Shown here: positions 21,829-33,240 of the stretch, piece after piece | How the letters are laid out: every line of letters starts with the position of its first letter | How positions within the stretch are numbered: the first letter of the stretch is position 1 | NCBI GenBank assembly: GCA_035079005.1 | Contig: CM068720.1 | Span: forward strand, 31,223,383-31,287,382 | Direction: 5' to 3' | DNA from: Fraxinus americana | Lineage: Eukaryota > Streptophyta > Magnoliopsida > Lamiales > Oleaceae | Length of the DNA: 64,000 nucleotides | Notes under the pieces: generated by a model | What the model saw: the letters and a program-made list of their open reading frames with translations, nothing else | What the model was told of the DNA's origin: nothing | Database searches by the model: none | Translations under genes and position numbers: made by a program

Positions 21829-23078
21829 CTAGATTGATGGTAGCAATAGAACATTTCTAAGAATCAATGATTTGCTATTATGTGTGCTCAAGTTATTTGC
21901 ACCAATGTGAAATATATGAAGTTTATTTCCATTACCAACAGTAAGACTCTCCTTACCACCATACTCATGTGCTTCAATCAGGTACCCTTTCTCACTATTT
22001 ACATGATTGATTGCTCCTGTGTCTGCAAACAAGTTGGATTTGTAACAGTTCTTGATGAGGCCACAAATGCAGTTAGTTCTGAGGAGTTGTTTTGATAGTG
22101 CCGATTAGGTTTGGTATCCATGTACATCTCGTAATAGTGGTTAAAGCATTTTTCAACTAAGTAATTACTCATCCCACAGATTTGACAAGGTCATTTACTT
22201 CCAGTTTGCCTACCTCATCTGCATCTGCCTTTTCCGCCTCTATTGTTATAATTTCTTCTACCATAGTTAAACATTCCTCATCCGTTTGTGTTTGATCTCT
22301 GCATAAAGTTTGTTGAGGCTTAACTCAAGTTAACTGAGGTTAGGCTGTTTTTCACAACATGTAGATGTTCAATCCTGCTTTCATAGGTCATGATTATGGA
22401 TTGTAGTTTATGCCAAGAGATGGACTCTCTACTGTTGATTTAAACTACAATAGGGGTGTATTTTTCATCCAAACCGGCTAGCACTTGGGTAACAAGATCA
22501 CCATGATGAATGTTTTTTCTAGCTATTTCAAGGTTGTCCGCTAGCTGCTTGATTGTGTTGAGGTATTGATCAACATTCATTGAACCTTTCCTTGTCCTTT
22601 GAAGTTCCCTGGTAAGGATGGTTAACTTTGATTTATTCATAACTCCAAAGCTTTCCTGAACTGCATTCCAATGATTGCAGGAGCTTGAAGAGCCAACCAC
22701 CCTCATGGCTATCTCAGGTGTCATAGATGAATACAGCCAACCCATCAATAGTTGATCAATAGATATCCATTTCATATATTCAAAATTTGGAGTCATTTCC
22801 AGGGTAACACCAGCAACACCAGTGGTTTGAGTTGCCAAAAACTCTATTGGACAGACTTTTGTCCCTATAATGAAGCCTTCAAGATTATGACCTCTAATAA
22901 TTGGCATAACCATGTTCTTCCAAAACAGAAAGTTGTTCCTATCAGGCTTCATTGGTGGAAATTGGGTGAGGCTTATCCCAAGCGATGGCAACTGATTTCC
23001 TCCCTGCACTGAAGACATCAGCATGCTTGAAGTTGGTTGAGCTGATTGAGCATTGTCATTGGATCCGGTGTTAGCCAT
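21829..23078 (-). pseudogene. Copia C gag and protease
   Basis: Gag begins with ATG at 23076-23078 (MANTGSNDNAQSAQ), directly beside the primer site, and runs open to 22440 with WLYSSMTPEIAMRVVG, RELQRTRKGSMNVDQYL and LAGLDEKYTPIV, typical of the copia retrotransposon gag family. After a broken stretch, the protease motif FADTGAINHV appears at 22032. The CCHC knuckle region (22080-22300) is degraded. Confidence 0.85.
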
Positions 23079-23080
23079 TA

Positions 23081-23093
23081 AAGGCTCTGATAC
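23081..23093 (-). promoter_or_regulatory. Copia C primer binding site
   Basis: The minus strand reads GTATCAGAGCCTT, matching most of the tRNA-iMet complement. The 5' LTR that should adjoin it has been pushed 1.5 kb away by the nested element. Confidence 0.75.
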
Positions 23094-23094
23094 T

Positions 23095-24582
23095 GATTAT
23101 GCCCAAAGAATAATGCGGTAGTTGTAGTGCAGCTTTGGGGTATCGTATCCACATGGAGATGGAAGAATGTTTAAAGGATCAAAAAGGGATGATTTGTTCT
23201 CTTAAATGTATAATAAGATTCAATGTTTAAAGGTGAAACTAAAATCAATAATTTGAAGCAGTGAAGCGTCGGAATTCTCTCGGTTGGATCGGATCATTCA
23301 CATCAATTATTCAATTTTATAACTCAATTAGAGACTTTCATCCGGATACTCTAATCGGAAGTTATATTGTGAAAACCAATTTAATTTACAAATGTAATCA
23401 TAGAATCTGGACTTATGACCTATTCATGCAATTTTATTGGAACAAGATCAAAGATCGACCATATACATCAAGCATATGGCGGTAATTAATCCGCTAATAA
23501 AGTGAAATTGAAATTAAAGTTCGACAACTAGTTCAATCTAAAGATAGAAGAAGTATGACTGAATCTATGAAGGATTTAGTAATTGTTAAACCAATCTCAA
23601 CAATAAAAGTTTGATTGAGCAATGGAAAAAAAAATGACTGAATCCATGAAAAATCTTGTAAATGTTAAACTGAATTCAATGTAAATTTAAGAGAATGAAA
23701 ATCTAATTATAGCATCGTTTGACATTGAAAAGATCAAAATAAATGAATAATTGACATGATTCCAACCGAGTTCCTTCGTAGTTTCATCAAGATTTTTAGT
23801 TCTTCATGTGTTTCTTGAACAAAAACCACAGTAAAATCATGTATGGAGGCGTTCTCGGGTGTTCTGGGTTCTATTTAGGATTGAAAAGTCGTGCAAGATA
23901 TGTTACCAAAGGAGTTTGAGTCGTAGAAGGAAAGCAAAAAAATTACATCCTAAAACAACCATGCGGCCACATGGCTATAAAGTTTGCGGTTGCATGGAAG
24001 AGTTGAAAGTGGTGCTGGAATTTTCTGAAGATACTCATGTGGCCGCATGGTTTTAACACCATGTGACCACATGGAGTTAACTACTTCCCAGCAGACGGTT
24101 TTCAATAATTTAGTTGTATGTTCCTCTCTCGATGTTCGATTGAGGTGATTCAAGATGCATTGGAAAGATGACTCAAAGTTCTTGAGATACCATTTTCGAA
24201 TTCTTTCATTTTCCATGTCAACAACTGGTCTCAATATGAGGTTAAAAATCGGTGCAAAACTTTTCATCTTGAAAGTTGATATGTGATAATGTCTTAACTA
24301 TATTTCATCCCTTTGACACCTTTCTTCATCCAATTGACATCTAATACTCTCGAATTTTCATCATGAGGTTAGAAACAAGTTTAGAGTATTTGCACTTTAG
24401 TCCCTGAACGCTCACTTTCTTTCATTTTGGTCATTTCTCACTTGTTTCTCCTTATTTCCGCTATATTCGTCACTTTATCCTGCAAAACATAAATTACATA
24501 GAATAGAACTCTATTCCAACATATTAATCAACAATTTCTCATGTTTTGACAGTAAAATAAGTGTGTAAAAATGCACTTATCA
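23095..24582 (-). mobile_element. GATAAGTG-family LTR-like element nested in copia C
   Basis: Read on the minus strand, it begins TGATAAGTGCATTTTTACAC and ends GGTATCGTAT-type wording in reverse (ATACGATACCCC) followed by TTTGGGCATAAT. It has no coding potential, though it carries several short open frames. It sits exactly between the end of the copia C 5' LTR and its primer site. Similar sequence occurs at 1207, 3600-3690 and, decayed, 55370-55750. It may be a solo LTR or a non-autonomous element; no internal domain was seen. Confidence 0.65.
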
Positions 24583-24882
24583 AATACCAAGCTAGAATTT
24601 GATAAAAACTAAACTTATGGTAATTGTAATGATAAAAAAAAAGAATTGTATTCATTTCAATGATTATACAGTGTACAAAGATCAATATATATACAAGTTC
24701 TCAGAGAAGTGAGCAAGTAAAAACACGTGTCAAGCATATGATGTAACGATGGGAATCAAAACAGTTATAATAGCTCAATGCTGGTCCCATAGGTTCACGT
24801 TAGCAGCAATATCTTCAATGTGCTTAATGCTGATCCACACGTATGACCTGGAAGCTGTCAAGTGCAAATATGTATTTCAACA
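24583..24882 (-). repeat. Copia C 5' LTR
   Basis: Partner of 18232-18769 without the MITE. It carries about 13 extra bases near 24840 relative to the other copy. Confidence 0.8.
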
Positions 24883-25600
24883 TGGGAGCAGCTATTTACG
24901 TTTGTTATTGTTATATATCTATCCAACTCTATATCTATCCCTATTAAAATTTTAAAACACTACTATTTTCATTCTCATCATATTTAAATATTGTCCCATT
25001 TAAATTCATGCATTTAAACACTATACATTAACACCATTTTTGTACATCTATCTCGTCATAATTACTCCAATTCTTTCATATATCTATCCCCAATATTTTT
25101 ATATATCCATACATCCACTATATGTTTATATATATGTCCCACTATAATTCTTTCATAATCCCTTCAATTTTCAATCATTGTCATCAATATGCATTGTACA
25201 ATTCTTTACTTGTTTTCATAATCCCAACAAATTAGTCACCATTATTCAAACTTCAAGAAATTCAAGGAAAAAAAAGGGATATTCCCAACACTCAAATTCG
25301 TTTTTTTCCTTTTTTTTCATATTTTTTATTTTTCATTTTAAAAAGGATAATAAAAAAATATTGCATGCATGAATATGTAGACACCATGTATTTGCAGATG
25401 TATGCACCTAAAAGCCTACTCAATGGGATACATAAACGTTTTTACATTTAAGAGCAGCGCGAGCAACACTACAATTCACTACATCACTTTGACACGTGAG
25501 CTCATTCTTTTTAACCCAAACCTTTCTAGAAGAAGAGGTCATCTTAGTCAAGTAACGCATCATTTCAGTCGAGTGACTGACTTGATTAATTCCTAACATG
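24883..25600. other. AT-rich spacer
   Basis: Pyrimidine-rich AT sequence with repeated TATATCTATCC-like wording (24910-25130). No gene recognised. Confidence 0.4.
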
Positions 25601-27170
25601 AGAAGTGATGTTCTGTTTGTTGTTCCTAACCAAGAGCTTGTGACAAATAGATCTTATGTGACCTAACTTGCCACAGTAATGACACGTGAAAATGAATCTA
25701 TGAGCAACTCTAGGTTTCCAGATTTGAATCTTAAGTTGAGAAACCCTATGTTGCATAGATGATCTCTGTCGTAGGACTTCTGCGCTCTTAGGCTTGATAG
25801 AGGAAGTTACAAAGGTAGTTTTAGAAAAGGTATCCTAGTGAGAACATGTTTCATTAAACCCTAAACCTCCCATATTCTCAGTTGATTTGTTTAGTCCTAA
25901 GATGTTATTAAATTTCTTAGATCCACTGGAAAAGAAACAAAGTTGGGCATTAGATTTTTTAATATCATTCGTAAGAGTCATAACCTTAATTTCTAAGGGC
26001 TCTTTCTCAACCCTCAACTCATTCAAATTTTTAGTAGACTCCTCAAGTTTAACATCTAGGCTATCAAGAATTTCTTGAGAATCTTACAAGATCTGTTAGT
26101 TCTTTTTTCTCTAATAAGTGGTCAGAATTTCATCTGAGTTCGAATCCAACTGAGAGGTCCACTAGAGATCAAAAATTGTTGAAGAAACAACAAGATCTTT
26201 ATTTTATCTCTTCCAGGCGATCGGAAAATAAAGAACTCCTTTTATAACTCAAGATCATTCAATTTCTTAAAAACATAACTGGTCAAAAACCTCATAAATA
26301 TCTCTTTCATCTTCTATTTTTTCCTGTGAAGAATCAGATTGCTCTATGTCCTCAAGTTTCTTGTTCTTCTCTATAATTACAGAAGTTCTCACTTTCATCA
26401 TCAAAGGTAGATTCGCTATCAGTTAGAGTGACATTCATAACTTTACCTAGTTTCTCAGATTTAATATGTCTAAGTCCCTGACACTCATGACACCTAGCTG
26501 ACTGAGACTTCTTCCTAGCCCTAACACTCATGACACCTAGCTGACTGAGACTTCTTCCTAGCATCTGTAGTATATCTCTTCTCTTTTTTGAATTTACTAG
26601 AGTCACCCTTAAACCTCTCAAAAGGTCTCTTATTACTTCTATAGGATTTTTTGAATTTCTAGATAAAGTAAGCAAATTCTTTATCATTAAGGGTGTCATC
26701 ATCATAAGTGCTACAGTCTTCTTCTTTAATAGTATTGAGGGCTAAAGACTTGTTTTTCTTAGATTGGGGTGGGTTAAGTTCATACGTTTTGAGGAACCCT
26801 ACAAGTTCTTCTATCTTAGCCATATCTAGGACTTTGCTTTCTTCAATAGCAGTAACCTTATGTCTAAATCTTTCACGTAGAGATCTCATAACTTTCTTCA
26901 CAATCTTTGACTCAAGGATTCCTTCTCCTAGGTTGAAACTAGAGCTTACTATGTCATTCGGTTTTGTACTGAACTCATCGAATGATTCATCATTTTTTGT
27001 CCTAATTTTCTCAAATCTAGTGGTCAATATATGCAATTTAGAGTTTTTCTCGATCTTAGTTCCCTCGTGTGTGGTTTCTAGAATATCTCAAACTTCTTTA
27101 GCAATCTCACAAATAGATACTCATTTAAACTTTTTCGGGAAAAAATAGCCATAAAGATGACATGGACACT
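25600..27170 (-). pseudogene. Copia gag remnant D
   Basis: The gag core at 26659-27036 shows LTTRFEKIR, DESFDEFSTK, GEGILESKIVKKVMRSLRERF and HKVTAIEESK. A knuckle-like CHECQGLRHIKSE occurs at about 26480-26520, in a place disturbed by a 43-bp tandem duplication. Further along, NILGLNKSTENMGGLGFNE (about 25880) and CHYCGKLGHI (about 25680) belong to the gag/protease border of such elements. Many frameshifts. Integrase and RT are absent. Confidence 0.75.
26482..26562. repeat. 43-bp tandem duplication in a gag zinc-knuckle region
   Basis: CACTCATGACACCTAGCTGA and its continuation occur at 26482 and again at 26525, almost without change. The period of 43 is not a multiple of three, so the duplication itself shifts the gag frame. 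Confidence 0.9.
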
Positions 27171-28320
27171 TCTACTATTTTAATTACATTCAGTTAAATC
27201 ATTCTTAGTACAAGTAGAGATGTCATAGGAGTAACTATACCAGCTTCTGATATAGATAGGGCAATCCAACCCTTTTCCACACTAATCCATACTCATTCAT
27301 CCACAGATTTTAAAAAGGCTCTCATTCTAACATTCCAATAAATATAATTGTTTCCATCAAAATATGGAGAAATAGATCGTGATTGACTCGTCTAGACAAA
27401 ATTGGGTTAAAGATCGAATTATGTTCTAATACAAATTGAAATTATTGAGGTTTCAATCCAACTAACACCTAGAAATGGGCGAATAGATATATAATGCAAA
27501 ATTAAAATTACCAACTAATAATAAGCAACAAGTCACTAATTTTTATTTTTAGATAGACAAGTTTAATCAAATTAAACTCTAATTAATCAATCAAGCATGC
27601 AGATCAAAACAGTAAAAATAAAAAACATCAATATTTGTTAATGAAGGAAAATCCATGGATCGCCAAGAATGAAAAACCCAACTTGTAAATAATCGAAAAA
27701 CTCTTCGATTGTGCCTCCTGCACTTTTTAGAACATCTTAACTTCTTTTTCCTTTTCATGGATCACCAAGAATGAACTCGTTTGTCACAAACTGGAACTCC
27801 TATTACCTCCCTCCAAATTCATAACTCTGAAAGCTATTTGGTAAAGGGTTTACTTTTGGTGTTTGATCTTTTGGTATTTTGATACTTTGATCTTGTGGTT
27901 GGGGCAAGAAATTTATGGAATGTGTTATTGATCTTCAAAACTTTGTTCTCTTGAATGAAAATAGGCTCAACCCACTATTGTGACAGACTATGGCTTGGTA
28001 TTTATAATATAAAGTGTTTGAAGTTGTAAAATATATCAAAATCGCGATTTAGAGTTTGGATATGCAACACATCCGCTCGAGCGCTCGTCACACGGACATC
28101 TAGCGGTGAATCGTCCGCTCAAGCTCTAGATGGCAGACATCATGCAGTCACTTTATTGGAAAAACCGCTCGAGCGGTAGCCTAGCAGGAGGCAAACTTCT
28201 CCTCTCTCCTTTTTTTGACTTATTGAACTTCAACTCTTTGACCTTAATTACAACTCGATAAACTATGATTTTGGATATGAAACATGCCAATACACCAACC
28301 CAACAAGTTTAATGTACCTG
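27171..28320. other. Decayed leader or LTR side of remnant D
   Basis: No gene. TTCTAATACAAATTG at about 27434 may be a degenerate primer-site region. At 28068-28190 there are three GC-rich runs with CCGCTCGAGCG or close variants. No matching second LTR was found in the window. Confidence 0.35.
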
Positions 28321-28339
28321 ATTAGAGTTTAACAAAGTG

Positions 28340-28462
28340 ATAGAATTGGATTTGGATTTGGATTTGAATTAAGAGTTGATTTTAATGAGTTTAATGTACG
28401 CAATTTAGAATTGGATTTGGATTTGAATTAAGAGTTTATTATTTTAATGAGTTTAATGTACC
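28340..28462. repeat. About 68-bp imperfect tandem duplication
   Basis: TAGAATTGGATTTGGATTTG...AATGAGTTTAATGTAC is present twice (from 28341 and 28409), the first copy with one extra GGATTT unit. Confidence 0.75.
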
Positions 28463-28791
28463 CAAATCGAAGTCACGTATAGAATAGTAATATCCCATTA
28501 TCGTAAACCACACTCATATCACTGCAACCAATGTTAGTTCAGTAACAAAGACATGCTTCCTCTAATTTGCTTCATCTTATTAATCCTTTATTTTCAACCT
28601 CGATTTCTCCTGTGAAGATGGGGGAGTAGAAGGGGATAGAAGACGAGCGGTTGTAGAAGTAGGATTAGATTATGGAGAGAAACTATGGAGAATTTGAAAA
28701 TAACTCCAAAGATTTGGACTAAATATTTAATTAATTAAATTAATTTTCGAGATATTATAATTTGACCAGATTTTTCAGTTCAGAAAACTAA

Positions 28792-28957
28792 GTCTATGTT
28801 TGGTCCCCATTTCTTAAAACTCATTTTATTCTCAAATTTATTTTCAGTTATACGTTTTATGAGACTCCAAACTTTTATTAACTTTTCAACTACACATTTC
28901 GCTTTTATCAAAATATGTATTAAAAAAAATCTAATTTTATTCAAACCAAACAGTGGC
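28792..28957. mobile_element. Tourist-like MITE, 166 bp
   Basis: The ends are GTCTATGTTTGGT and, reverse-complemented, GCCACTGTTTGGT, flanked by TAA on both sides (28789-28791 and 28958-28960). No coding potential. Confidence 0.7.
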
Positions 28958-29084
28958 TAAATACAAACTCCACCCAATTTCCTTTGTGGAATTTTTCGAA
29001 TTATTTTGGACTTTGAAGGTTCTGATGAAGGAAAATTTCATAATTAAGAAGTTTAGTTTTACAAATTTCAAGTTTAAGACATTA

Positions 29085-29228
29085 AGTGCATGTTTGGCTA
29101 AGTTTAAAATCCAATTAAAATTGAAAATATAGCTGTTATTAGGTCACACTCGTCTAATAAAAGTCAACAATAACGGCTAGTTTTTCACTTTTAATTAGAT
29201 TTTAATCTCTACCGAACATGCCCTGAGT
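29085..29228. mobile_element. Short MITE, same family as 58816-58925
   Basis: GTGCATGTTTGG on the left and GGCATGTTCGG (reverse complement) on the right, with TTA flanks possible (29082-29084, 29229-29231). The interior AAAAGTCAACAATAACGGCT is nearly repeated at about 58866. Confidence 0.6.
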
Positions 29229-29349
29229 TTAAAATTTCAAATTTCAGAATTTTTTTAATTTTTTTATAAATTAATTAATTAATTAATTAATTATATCTTT
29301 CATTAATTAAATGCATTAAGGCCACAATTCCATGTAATTTGATCTCAAA

Positions 29350-29790
29350 CTTTATATAATTTGCCACAAATCACAATTTTTATATGTCACAAATTATTTT
29401 ACGATCACAATTCAAAAATTTTATATGTCACTATTTATTCATCGGTCAAATCAAAAATTGAAATATCACAAATTATTTTACGGTCACAATTCAAAAATTT
29501 TACGTGTCACAATTTGTTCAACGGTCACAAATCAGAAATTTTATAAGTCACAAATCAAAATTCTTATAGGCCACAAATTATTTTACAGTCACAATTTAGA
29601 AATTCTATAAGTCACAATTTGTTCATCGGTCACAAATAAAAAAAATTATACGTTACAACTTGATCGCAATTGTATACAATTTGGTTACAAATTCATTTAT
29701 CGGTCACAAATTACAAATTTCATAAGTCACAGTTCAAATTTTTAGATCACATATTATTTATTAGTCACAATTTATCGATCACGCATTATT
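29350..29790 (+). repeat. GTCACAA-rich imperfect tandem repeats
   Basis: About seven diverged units of roughly 60 bp, each with GGTCACAAATTATTT/TTGTTCA followed by CAAAAATTTTATA. The clearest units are at 29395-29590. Confidence 0.8.
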
Positions 29791-29859
29791 TTTTAAAATC
29801 AGAATACCCAAATTAATGGTCAAAATCTTAAATAATTGGTCACAAACCCTCTTAATTCC

Positions 29860-29950
29860 ACTACTTCCAACAACCACCACCAAAACCACTACCACTTCCA
29901 ACAACCACCACCAAAACCACCACCACCAACAATATCCAACAAAATCGTTG
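29860..29950. repeat. CAACCACCACCAAAACCAC low-complexity run
   Basis: Repeated CCACCA/AACAAC wording. Open frames crossing it are compositionally biased and not supported as genes. Confidence 0.8.
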
Positions 29951-30335
29951 CCACCGTCGCCTAAAAAACACCAAAAAATCAAATCCACAACAACTATGAC
30001 ACACAGAAAAAAATAACATTAACAGAGTGGAGACACAATGGATGTTCAATAATATTTTCAGCTAACAAAAACACTTTAGAAAATTGAAACCTTATCGTAT
30101 AGATTTACATCCAAATCAATCAGATATTCCTCTCAAATACCCAAATATTAAAGCTTCTTCAATGCATCAATGGAACCATAAATTTGTCGACCTGCTTGCC
30201 TGCACTGATGTATTTAATAGTTTGCACTTCGCACTGATGTATTTAATTGTTTTTACGGGTCTGGTGGGTCATGGATGGTGTCAAAACTTGAAGCACCATC
30301 GGGACAGCTCTGCACAGGGGAGGCGTGTCTACACT

Positions 30336-30524
30336 CTATACACCTGCAGATTTATGTTCGGTAAATGAGGTGGAAGAAAAACTAGGAGAAGTTGGGGTCG
30401 GACTTGGACTGAAAAATGACCAGGGAGCCCAAACAACCAAAAAAGCCACCAAAGCTCTGTCGGCGTAACGAAGAGTGTCAGAAAAGAAGGAAGTAGTTTT
30501 GCTCTGACCATCGGCCTTGGCCAT
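30336..30524 (-). CDS. Possible first coding exon of an unrecognised gene
   Basis: An ATG at 30522-30524 opens MAKADGQSKTTSFFSDTLRY followed by a hydrophobic stretch ALVAFLVVWAPWSFF. The frame closes after 62 codons, but CTGCAG/GTGTAT at about 30348 could be a splice donor. Upstream, beyond the inserted SINE, the minus strand has a pyrimidine-rich leader (CTCTCTCCTCCTCC at about 30820), as expected for a plant 5' UTR. I do not recognise the protein, and no continuing exon was identified within 30000-30330. It may be a captured gene fragment, given the repeats on both sides. Confidence 0.3.
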   Translation of the reverse strand: MAKADGQSKTTSFFSDTLRYADRALVAFLVVWAPWSFFSPSPTPTSPSFSSTSFTEHKSAGV

Positions 30525-30542
30525 GGAGAAATTTTGATACTA

Positions 30543-30792
30543 AAAGGTTGAACCCCAACCTTGAGGGCCCCCACCGACCCTGCCCTGGGCCATTGTGGAG
30601 GAGGTAAATCGCAGGATGTGCCTCCCAGGAGCCAGGGTGGAGAGTTTATGGATAGGCCTGGGCTATTAACCCTATGGTAACTCCCGCTTGCAACAAAGCT
30701 AATTCCACCTTGCGGGGAATCGAACTCTGCACACTACCGCGCTGAGCCCTAACCGCCCTCCCCTTTGCCACTGGGAGATATGCCCTGGGGGC
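30543..30792 (-). mobile_element. tRNA-like SINE, about 250 bp, 17-bp target duplication
   Basis: The same 17 bases, GAGAAATTTTGATACTA, stand at 30526-30542 and 30793-30809. On the minus strand the inserted GC-rich unit has a box A-like GGCTCAGCGCGGTAGTG and a box B-like GAGTTCGATTCCCC about 30 bases further, the internal RNA polymerase III promoter of tRNA-derived SINEs. The 3' end has CTTTTA rather than a long poly(A). It lies in the leader of the possible exon at 30336-30524, immediately before its ATG. Confidence 0.85.
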
Positions 30793-31549
30793 GAGAAATT
30801 TTGATACTAGGACTACGTGGAGGAGGAGAGAGAAGGAGATGATATGGAGAGAATGAAATGTGATAAATGATTTAGGATTTTTAGGGTTTTGATAATTATA
30901 ATTTAGATGGAGATAAATTAATATTTGATTTTTGTATAAATAAAGTTTATATCTGAAATTTGAAATTAGAATTTTAAAAGTCTGGTTTTGTGTAATTTCC
31001 TCTTCTAATTATTGGGTTTTCCAATTTGGACTTGATAACTGATATTGCTTGATGCTAACTTATGTGGGCCTTAAGTTTTTCCATCGTATGAGTAAAGCTT
31101 ATCTTCGATTTGGGCCTATTTGTTTGGGCTGATCTTCATTGCTCTGTTTTTCTTAATGGAAAAAATTCATCACTTTCATACTAACTTATAGAATTATTTC
31201 AAAAATCAAATCATAAATCGATATTATATTTTCTAATATTATAGATAAGTGAATTTTAATAAAATAATAACGTGACTTAAATTGAGGATTAATAATTGAT
31301 CATGGATGATCATTCTCTCCCAACTTATTAAATAAAAGCAATCATTTATCTTTCTTCCAAATGTTCTCACATAATAGAATCCCTTGCTTTGATGGCATGA
31401 TTATCAGAATAAATGAAGAAATTAACCACAAATTCCCAATGTGATCTCTCTAGATAATTATTTCTTTCTTATCCATAGTTTCTCCAGAAAAATTAGCCAC
31501 AGTTTCTGCATTTTTTTTACATCTATATTGGTAAAATGAAAATTGTTGT

Positions 31550-31990
31550 GTGACAGACTCCCAATCATAAAACTATGACAATCTATAGTTTCTTAAAATG
31601 TGACATAAGACATGCGTCTTTAAAAAAATTGTCATTTCGTGCAAAGATTGTTATTACATTATGTAATTGTGACCTATAACATTGTGTGACTGTGACAATC
31701 TATAGTTCAAATATACATATAAAATTTAAGAATGTGACTTAGGATGTGTCTTTGAAAATTTGTTAATTCGTGCAAAGATTGTAATTAGGTTATGCGATTG
31801 TGACTTATAATATTTGTAAAACATTATGCGTTTGTGAAATACTACATTGTGTGACTATAATTTATAAGGTTATGTGTTTGTGACATCCATTCTTAAATAT
31901 GTGGCACTATTTTGTGACTTTATGTCTCTTTGAATGTGACCTAAAATGTCTCTTGGAAAATTTTGATTACGTGTGAGAATTATGACATGA
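31550..31990 (-). repeat. TGTGAC-rich repeats, opposite orientation to 29350-29790
   Basis: The + strand shows many TGTGAC/TTGTGACT words with recurring ATTCGTGCAAAGATTGT (31637 and 31771). Reverse-complemented, they give GTCACA wording like the left set. Confidence 0.65.
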
Positions 31991-32757
31991 TTTCAAGGTT
32001 AGAGGCTTTATTTAGAACATGATAATGAAAACACTGAATTTAAATATTAATAATATGATTTTTCTTTCTCCAAATTTTGTGATTTTGAAATCCGTTTTAA
32101 ATGGTAATTAACCCTTTAAATTCGGAATAACTTACTAAACCTATATTATTTGATAATATAATTTTAAGAATATTAAAATATGTATAATTTATGTATAATT
32201 AAAACCTAATTTTTGGGAAAAAATCTTAATGATCTAATTAATGATAATTAAATCTTAAAATCATGCTTTTACTTAGTTTTCTTTTTCTTAATTTTACCTA
32301 AGTTCTCATCTTAATTTTACTTAAAAAATTATTTATTTTCAAATGGGCTGATAACAATATTAAAAATTTGACATCCATCGACATCAAATTTCATCTCTTA
32401 TGATTTTTAATGTACAAAATTAATTTAATCTTCATTTTGTTATTTGACGGAGGCTAATCATGGGATGAGTCGAGCTGTATTTTTCCCATGCAGGTCACTC
32501 ATCGACTTGTATGAAAGCTGAAAAACAAAAAGGAAAAAAAATGTGCTAGGCAAGCTTATTTTCTTCAAGCTAGACCGTCCATGGTCGGTTAGGTAGGTCG
32601 GTTGAATCGAACTTGATAGTGAACGAATTGACCTGGCTCTGCCCATTAACATCTCTAGGTTTTCGTAACCTAACATCACCAATTTCGAGCACGAGGGCCC
32701 TAGCCCAGGCATAATCAAAAGCATTAATTCATCCGTCAAACAAGAAAGGATTCAAGC
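31991..32757. other. AT-rich spacer, no gene recognised
   Basis: A 93-codon open frame on the minus strand (32458-32739) was seen but has no recognisable motif. Confidence 0.4.
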
Positions 32758-33240
32758 CCAAAGATTCAGCTTGTGGCAGCATTGAGGAGTACGACTATCT
32801 TGTACTCCTTGGATACCTTATCCCGAGCATTAATAATATCTTGTACTAATTTATTAAAGGTATCAAGATTATCATCTAAATTTTTGAATGAGTCTATCTT
32901 AAAACAAAAAAAACATTTCTAGGGGGAACAATTTGTTAGGTAAAGACTTAACCAAATAAAGTTCTTCTAATTTATCTCACAAAGTCTTAACATTATCCAG
33001 CTTCCTAACTTTTTTTAATACTTGATCAGCCAAATGAAAAATAATGGAGGTATAGGCAAGTTCATCAGATTCAGTTCTTTGATCAGCAATCATAGTTTCA
33101 AGAAAATTACGTGTTATTGCCATTGAAACTTTCTGTTGAATACTTCTCATTTTTATACTGCCAAATGCAAAAATCTCATTTTTCATTAAAAACTTCAAGT
33201 TCAAAGGTGGTAGTTTTCATGTGATACATGACAACTCAAC
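32758..33240 (-). pseudogene. Copia gag remnant E
   Basis: In alternating frames the minus strand reads FCIWQYKNEKYSTESFNGNN (about 33170), then NVKTLWDKLEELYL (about 32980) and KNLDDNLDTFNKL (about 32860). This is the order seen in the N-terminal half of copia gag proteins. Shifts and stops are frequent, and no LTR was found next to it. Confidence 0.6.

Larger units (their letters stand above)
18232..24882 (-). mobile_element. Ty1/copia retrotransposon C with two nested insertions
   Basis: LTR copies lie at 18232-18769 (3', enlarged by a MITE) and at about 24583-24882 (5'). They share long stretches such as TTCATTTCAATGATTAT and CATAGGTGCACGTTAGCAGC with few changes, and the outer end of the 5' copy reads TGTTGAAATACA on the minus strand. 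Between them lie minus-strand gag, protease, integrase, RT and RNase H. A 1.5-kb LTR-like element separates the 5' LTR from the primer site. I could not identify a convincing target duplication. Confidence 0.85.

Noticed and set aside
29350..29790. CRISPR-like array
   Set aside because: Repeats are diverged and contiguous without unique spacers, and this is a plant genome.
29779..30049. Trp/Val-rich and Thr/Asn/His-rich frames
   Set aside because: They are translations of the CCACCA-rich repeat.
30680..30770. Possible minus-strand tRNA gene
   Set aside because: Boxes A and B are present but no acceptor stem; 17-bp flanking duplications mark a SINE.
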